In this document: positions 5,428 to 9,402 of the stretch, one piece after another
How positions within the stretch are numbered: position 1 is the first letter of the stretch
Layout of the letters: each line of letters opens with the position of its first letter
Source: Cytophagaceae bacterium
GTDB lineage: Bacteria; Bacteroidota; Bacteroidia; Cytophagales; Spirosomataceae
Length of the DNA stretch: 9,402 bases
NCBI GenBank assembly: GCA_027485075.1
Contig: JAIXRT010000108.1
Coordinates: 1-9,402 of the forward strand
Reading direction: 5' to 3'
Translations under genes and position numbers: made by a program
The notes under the pieces: generated by a model
What the model saw: only the letters and a program-made list of their open reading frames with translations
What the model was told of the DNA's origin: nothing
Database searches by the model: none

Positions 5428-8355
5428 ATGCGTTACAAAAGTGCCATTATTTGGCTGTCTACGATTATTTCAGCCCTTTGTATTTTCTTCCTATCATTTA
5501 CATGGAAGTCAAACCAATTAAAAGAACAAGCAATTAAGTATGCCACTACGGCCGATGGCAAAGTGGATGCAGCGAAGCGTTTACACTTCATTGATTCCCT
5601 TTGGAAGCAACCGGTTTACATCGGTTATACCTTACAAGAAGTGACGCAATATGCGTTGCAAAAAGGTCTTGACTTAGAAGGTGGTTTACACGCAGTATTA
5701 GAAGTTTCTCCAGTAGAAATTTTGCGTGCACTTTCAGGACAATCAAACGATCCAAACTTCGAGAAGGCTTTGGCAGAAGCAAGTGCTGCACAAGCTACTT
5801 CGACGTCATCGTTTAATGAGTTGTTTTACGATGCATTTGCGCGTATCGCTCCGAATCAAACATTGGCTTCCATATTCTCTAATTCTGTGAATCGTGGAAA
5901 AATTTCATCTACGTCCACGGATTCACAAGTAAAGCGTGTGATTGATGGGGAGATTGACGGTGCGGTGGATCGTGTTTACAAGATTATCCAAGCACGTATT
6001 GACAAGTTTGGTGTAGCAAATCCAAACATCCAGCGTTTACCAGGTTCTAACCGTATTCAGGTTGAGTTACCAGGAGTTGAGAATCCAGAGCGTGCACGTA
6101 AGTTATTATCTGGTGCAGCGAAGTTGGAGTTTGTAGAGTGTTATGAATTGAACGAGTACGGTGCAGGTTTAAATGCATTAGGTGCGATTTTAGATCGGGA
6201 AGCAAAAGCTCCGAAAGTTGCGGCAGTTCCTGCAGCCTCACCAGCGAAAGATACGACAAGCAATGCTTTGGCATCTCAATTAGCCGCTCCAGCGAAAGAT
6301 TCAGCTGGTAAAGCGAAAACTGATACAGCTGCAGGTTCAGCATTGACGAAGTTGTTTATTCAAACAGGTAATGGTATCGGTGTTTATGTGAAAGATACAG
6401 CACGTGTAAATGCCTTATTCCGTCGTGCAGATGTGCGTGCTTTCTTCCCAGCGAATTTAAAGTTTGCCTGGGCGGCGAAAGGTATTCCAGCTACAAACGG
6501 AGATGAGATTTTATCTTTAGAAGCATTAAAGCAAGCAGAAGGTCAAAAGGCTCCTTTGGAAGGAGATGTGATCACGGATGCAGCACAAGATTTTGATCAA
6601 ACAGGTCGCGCGGAAGTAACCATGTCTATGAATGGAACAGGTGCACGTATCTGGAAAAACTTGACAGGTGCGAATATCGGTCGTCGCATTGCGATTGTAT
6701 TGGATGGTTACGTATACTCAGCACCGGTAATTAATGGTGAGATTCCAGGAGGTCGTTCTTCGATCTCAGGAAGCTTTACGGTTGAGGAGGCAAAAGATTT
6801 GGCCAACGTATTAAAGGCGGGTAAATTACCAGCGCCAACGCGTATCGTAGAAGATGCATTCGTAGGTCCATCATTGGGAGCGGAGGCAATCAACCAAGGT
6901 TATATGTCGATGTTGTTAGGCTTGGTATTAGTAATCGTATTTATGGTAGGTTACTACGGAACTCCAGGTTGGATGGCTAATTTGGCCTTATTCTTCAACG
7001 TATTCTTTATTGCCGGAGTATTGGTTCAAATCCAAGCGGCATTGACTTTACCAGGTATCGCAGGTATCGTGTTGACCTTAGGTATGGCGGTAGATGCGAA
7101 CGTATTGATCAATGAGCGTATTCGTGAAGAATTACGTGCAGGTAAAGGTCTATTGGATGCAATCAATGTAGGTTACGAGAAAGCATTAAGTGCGATTTTG
7201 GATGGTAACATCACAACGATTTTGATTGGTGTTATCTTAATCATTTTTGGATCCGGTTCAGTTAAAGGATTTGGTGTAACACTTTGTATCGGTTTGGTTA
7301 CGTCGGTATTTACAGCGGTGTACATTTCACATATCCTTGTGGAGTGGATGGCTAAACGTGCGATCAAGGCAGGCAAGGAAAAAGAAATGACGTTTGAGAC
7401 ATTTATCTCACGTGATTTGTTCAAAGGCATGAATTTTGATTTCATTGGAAAGCGTAAGTATTCATACTGGTTCTCATGGGGATTGATTGCTGCAGGAGCG
7501 ATCGTCGTATTTATGCAAGGTGGCTTCAACTTGGGTGTTGACTTCAAAGGAGGTCGTTCGTATGTAGTTGAGTTTAATCAAGCGGTGCCAACGGACAAAG
7601 TGAAGGAAGCTTTGGCAGATGATTTTGGTGGAAAAGGTGTTGAAGTGAAGACCTTCAACGGTGACACGAAATTAAAAGTTACGACTTCGTATTTAGTTGA
7701 AGATGAGTCAATCACAGCGAACAATACGGTGCGTACGGCATTGGAAACAGGTTTGAAGGATTTTGCTTCAGCTGCTCCGAAAGTCGTATCAGAGTCTAAA
7801 GTAGGCGCAACAGTAGCGGATGATATCTTGATGCAATCGTTTGTATCAATCTTCTATGCCTTGATTGCGATCTTTATTTACATCTTGATTCGTTTCCGTA
7901 AATGGCAATATTCATTGGGTGGAATTGTAGCCTTGTTGCACGATACCTTAGTGGTATTGGGTATGGTAGGTATTGTTCGTTTTTTCGGATTTGAATTAGA
8001 AGTTGACCAAGTATTCATCGCTGCGGTTTTGACGGTAATTGGTTATTCGATTAACGATACCGTGGTTGTATTCGACCGTATCCGTGAGGAAATCGGTGTG
8101 AATCCAGATTTAGGTAATAAGGCCTTGATGATCAAAACGATTAATGAGTCGATTAACCATACGATGTCACGTACGGTAATGACTGCGACAACGGTATTCT
8201 TAGTAGTAACGGTGTTGTTGTTCTTCGGAGGTGACGTATTACGTGGATTCTCATTTGCGATGTTTATCGGGGTTGTGTTTGGTGCATATTCGTCTATTTT
8301 TGTGGCGGCACCTATTGTAATTGACTTAGGAACATCATCTAAACCAAAGAAATAA
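5428..8355 (+). CDS. secDF: Protein translocase subunit SecDF (SecD-SecF fusion)
   Basis: A 975-residue inner-membrane protein that uses the proton gradient to help SecYEG/SecA export proteins. The SecD half comprises a membrane segment at about 5-24; the periplasmic P1 domain starting with G-L-D-L-E-G-G (80-86); then membrane segments at about 491-510, 518-537, 541-560, 594-610 and 614-635. G-M-A-V-D-A-N-V-L-I-N-E-R (552-564) carries Asp556. The SecF half comprises a membrane segment at about 679-697; G-V-D-F-K-G-G (703-709) opening the P4 domain; then segments at about 802-821, 828-848, 861-881, 914-933 and 938-960, with I-G-Y-S-I-N-D-T-V-V-V-F-D-R-I (871-885) carrying Asp877. Asp556, Asp877 and Arg915 are the likely counterparts of the proton-path residues of Thermus SecDF. 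That makes twelve segments, a complete fusion as usual in Bacteroidota. Residues 256-304 form an Ala/Lys/Asp/Pro-rich low-complexity linker inside P1. Codon use favours CGT, GGT, TTA and GTA more than the neighbours, as expected for strong expression. Confidence 0.97.
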   Translation: MRYKSAIIWLSTIISALCIFFLSFTWKSNQLKEQAIKYATTADGKVDAAKRLHFIDSLWKQPVYIGYTLQEVTQYALQKGLDLEGGLHAVLEVSPVEILRALSGQSNDPNFEKALAEASAAQATSTSSFNELFYDAFARIAPNQTLASIFSNSVNRGKISSTSTDSQVKRVIDGEIDGAVDRVYKIIQARIDKFGVANPNIQRLPGSNRIQVELPGVENPERARKLLSGAAKLEFVECYELNEYGAGLNALGAILDREAKAPKVAAVPAASPAKDTTSNALASQLAAPAKDSAGKAKTDTAAGSALTKLFIQTGNGIGVYVKDTARVNALFRRADVRAFFPANLKFAWAAKGIPATNGDEILSLEALKQAEGQKAPLEGDVITDAAQDFDQTGRAEVTMSMNGTGARIWKNLTGANIGRRIAIVLDGYVYSAPVINGEIPGGRSSISGSFTVEEAKDLANVLKAGKLPAPTRIVEDAFVGPSLGAEAINQGYMSMLLGLVLVIVFMVGYYGTPGWMANLALFFNVFFIAGVLVQIQAALTLPGIAGIVLTLGMAVDANVLINERIREELRAGKGLLDAINVGYEKALSAILDGNITTILIGVILIIFGSGSVKGFGVTLCIGLVTSVFTAVYISHILVEWMAKRAIKAGKEKEMTFETFISRDLFKGMNFDFIGKRKYSYWFSWGLIAAGAIVVFMQGGFNLGVDFKGGRSYVVEFNQAVPTDKVKEALADDFGGKGVEVKTFNGDTKLKVTTSYLVEDESITANNTVRTALETGLKDFASAAPKVVSESKVGATVADDILMQSFVSIFYALIAIFIYILIRFRKWQYSLGGIVALLHDTLVVLGMVGIVRFFGFELEVDQVFIAAVLTVIGYSINDTVVVFDRIREEIGVNPDLGNKALMIKTINESINHTMSRTVMTATTVFLVVTVLLFFGGDVLRGFSFAMFIGVVFGAYSSIFVAAPIVIDLGTSSKPKK
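6241..6300 (+). repeat. Short direct repeat in the SecDF linker
   Basis: CCAGCGAAAGAT occurs at 6241-6252 and again at 6289-6300, 48 bases apart and in frame. It encodes P-A-K-D in S-P-A-K-D-T and A-P-A-K-D-S within the low-complexity linker of SecDF. This suggests the linker grew by duplication. Confidence 0.6.
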
Positions 8356-8359
8356 TTTT

Positions 8360-8399
8360 ATGCCGGTTGCTTGAACAAGTGACCGGCATTTAACTTTTT
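8360..8399 (+). terminator. Hairpin terminator after secDF
   Basis: ATGCCGGT (8360-8367) pairs with ACCGGCAT (8382-8389). Inside, CTTG (8370-8373) pairs with CAAG (8376-8379) across a TG/TG internal loop. The tail TTAACTTTTT (8390-8399) follows. It lies five bases after the secDF stop and separates secDF from the permease. The T-run is interrupted, so read-through is possible. A weak promoter-like pair, TTG (8371) - 17 bases - TAACTTTT (8391), overlaps the same bases. Confidence 0.65.
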
Positions 8400-8416
8400 C
8401 ATTAAATTAATTTACT

Positions 8417-9402
8417 ATGGATAACAGTATTTGGAGAAAGAAACCCATGCACATGTTTGAGCAAGACATGCAAAAAAGTGAGCTCAAGCGGGTTTTGGGT
8501 AAATGGAGTTTAACCGCCATTGGTATCGGTGCGATTATTGGTGGAGGAGTTTTTGTTTTGACAGGAACAGCTGCTCATTTTCATGCAGGTCCGGCTTTGG
8601 CTATATCCTTTATTATAGCAGGTATTGGCTGTATTTTTGCTGCGCTTTGCTATGCGGAATTTGCGGCTATGTTACCGGTAGAAGGTAGTGCGTATGCGTA
8701 CGCGTATGGAACAGTAGGTGAATTATTTGCTTGGATTATTGGTTGGGGATTGATTCTCGAGTACGCCATGGGAGCGATGACAGTGGCCGTATCGTGGTCG
8801 GGTTATTTTAATAAACTCTTGCACCTTTTTGGGATTCATTTGCCTGCGAACCTAACTAATGACCCAGTTTCATTTGGCGGTGCATCTGTGAATTTGCCTG
8901 CATTAGTGATTGTTTGGTTTGTGACATGGATTTTGGTTCGAGGAATTAAAGAAGCAGCCAGTGCCAATAATTTAATCGTTATTTTAAAGGTTGCGGTGAT
9001 CTTATTCGTGATTATCATGGGTGCATTTTACATAGATGTGGCTAACTGGACTCCCTTCATTCCTGAGGAGACTTTGGTGAAACATGAGAACGGTGAAATG
9101 TTGCCAGCGTATGGTTGGGGTGGAATCGTATCCGGTGCTTCGGCAATTTTCTTTGCTTACATCGGATTTGATGCAGTGTCGACACAAGCTGGTGAGGCGA
9201 TTAATCCGAAGAAAGATATGCCGTTCGCGATTATTGCTTCTTTATTAATTTGTACGGTTTTGTACATCGCGGTGTCGTTGGTGTTAACTGGGATGATCAA
9301 TTACAAAGATATTACGGGTGATGCATTGAAGGCACCGGTAGCGTATGCGTTTGATGTGGCGGGTCAGCCTTGGGCGGTATTCGTGATTACGGCAGCAGCG
9401 AC
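8417..9402 (+). CDS. Amino-acid permease, APC superfamily (CAT/YfnA type), 3' truncated
   Basis: The frame is open from the ATG at 8417 to the window end: 328 complete residues, about two thirds of a family member of roughly 480-550. The N-terminus (S-I-W-R-K-K-P, L-K-R-V-L-G-K-W) is typical of cationic-amino-acid-transporter-like permeases. The first membrane segment holds the unwound substrate motif G-I-G-A-I-I-G-G-G-V-F (36-46); many relatives have G-T-G-I-F or G-A-G-I-F, so the extra Gly is mildly unusual. Y-A-E-F-A-A-M-L-P-V-E-G-S-A-Y (79-93) and F-F-A-Y-I-G-F-D-A-V-S-T-Q-A-G-E (245-260) are the other signature blocks. Membrane segments lie at about 31-51, 59-82, 102-126, 159-177, 185-206, 234-256, 269-291 and one starting near 312. 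It is an inner-membrane importer of amino acids; the substrate is not predictable. A hairpin separates it from secDF, so it is probably its own transcription unit. Confidence 0.92.
   Translation, partial: MDNSIWRKKPMHMFEQDMQKSELKRVLGKWSLTAIGIGAIIGGGVFVLTGTAAHFHAGPALAISFIIAGIGCIFAALCYAEFAAMLPVEGSAYAYAYGTVGELFAWIIGWGLILEYAMGAMTVAVSWSGYFNKLLHLFGIHLPANLTNDPVSFGGASVNLPALVIVWFVTWILVRGIKEAASANNLIVILKVAVILFVIIMGAFYIDVANWTPFIPEETLVKHENGEMLPAYGWGGIVSGASAIFFAYIGFDAVSTQAGEAINPKKDMPFAIIASLLICTVLYIAVSLVLTGMINYKDITGDALKAPVAYAFDVAGQPWAVFVITAAA

Noticed and set aside
5588..5791. Open frames on the strand opposite secDF (also at 6047-6343 and 7173-7547)
   Set aside because: They lie entirely within the strongly conserved secDF reading frame, show no family resemblance, and are expected by chance from its codon bias.
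5428..8355. Recent horizontal transfer of secDF because its codon use differs from its neighbours
   Set aside because: The preference (CGT, GGT, TTA, GTA) is what strong expression produces in a core gene, and the SecDF fusion is native to Bacteroidota.
8371..8398. Permease promoter TTG-N17-TAACTTTT
   Set aside because: The -7 box lacks the final G, the spacer is short and it overlaps the secDF terminator hairpin; too weak for its own feature entry.

Overview
The window reads as chromosomal core DNA of a member of the Bacteroidota, probably of the Cytophagales/Cytophagia type. Three things point there. SecD and SecF are fused in one protein. The best promoter-like sites follow the Bacteroidota pattern TTG-N19-TAnnTTTG. 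Start codons are preceded by A/T-rich leaders without a Shine-Dalgarno sequence. I cannot fix the genus. I see no rRNA, tRNA, CRISPR array, transposase or phage gene, and no gene-free stretch longer than 300 bases (the longest is about 177).

Layout. (1) Positions 1-2893, plus strand: the 3' part of a large MGH1-like (GH63-related) glycoside hydrolase, overlapping by ATGA a RidA-family protein gene. (2) Positions 2881-3080: a compact convergent intergenic region packed with palindromes and heptanucleotide repeats, including a good intrinsic terminator. (3) Positions 3071-4908, minus strand: nadC-nadA, overlapping by ATGA, giving two consecutive steps of de novo NAD synthesis (nadB is not in the window). 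(4) Positions 4927-4982: divergent, nearly abutting Bacteroidota-type promoters. Their positions argue that nadC and the next gene start at internal ATG codons rather than at the longer TTG-started frames. (5) Positions 4992-5318: a small exported protein of unknown function. (6) Positions 5428-8355: secDF, 975 residues, 12 predicted membrane segments, complete. (7) Positions 8360-8399: terminator. (8) From 8417 to the right edge: an amino-acid permease of the APC/CAT type, cut off by the window end.

Most genes are ordinary housekeeping genes. Two things deserve a second look. First, the small secreted protein directly upstream of secDF, in the same direction, with no obvious promoter in front of secDF and with Ala-Pro just before the stop codon, is placed like the secretion monitors SecM, VemP and MifM. 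This is a hypothesis from context and end sequence only. Second, the intergenic DNA carries a family of period-7 repeats (core AGTCNNN or AG(A/T)CNNT, read in the direction of the preceding gene) at three gene ends. A separate ATTTANN heptad array abuts the secDF start, and two related hairpins differ by compensatory base pairs.
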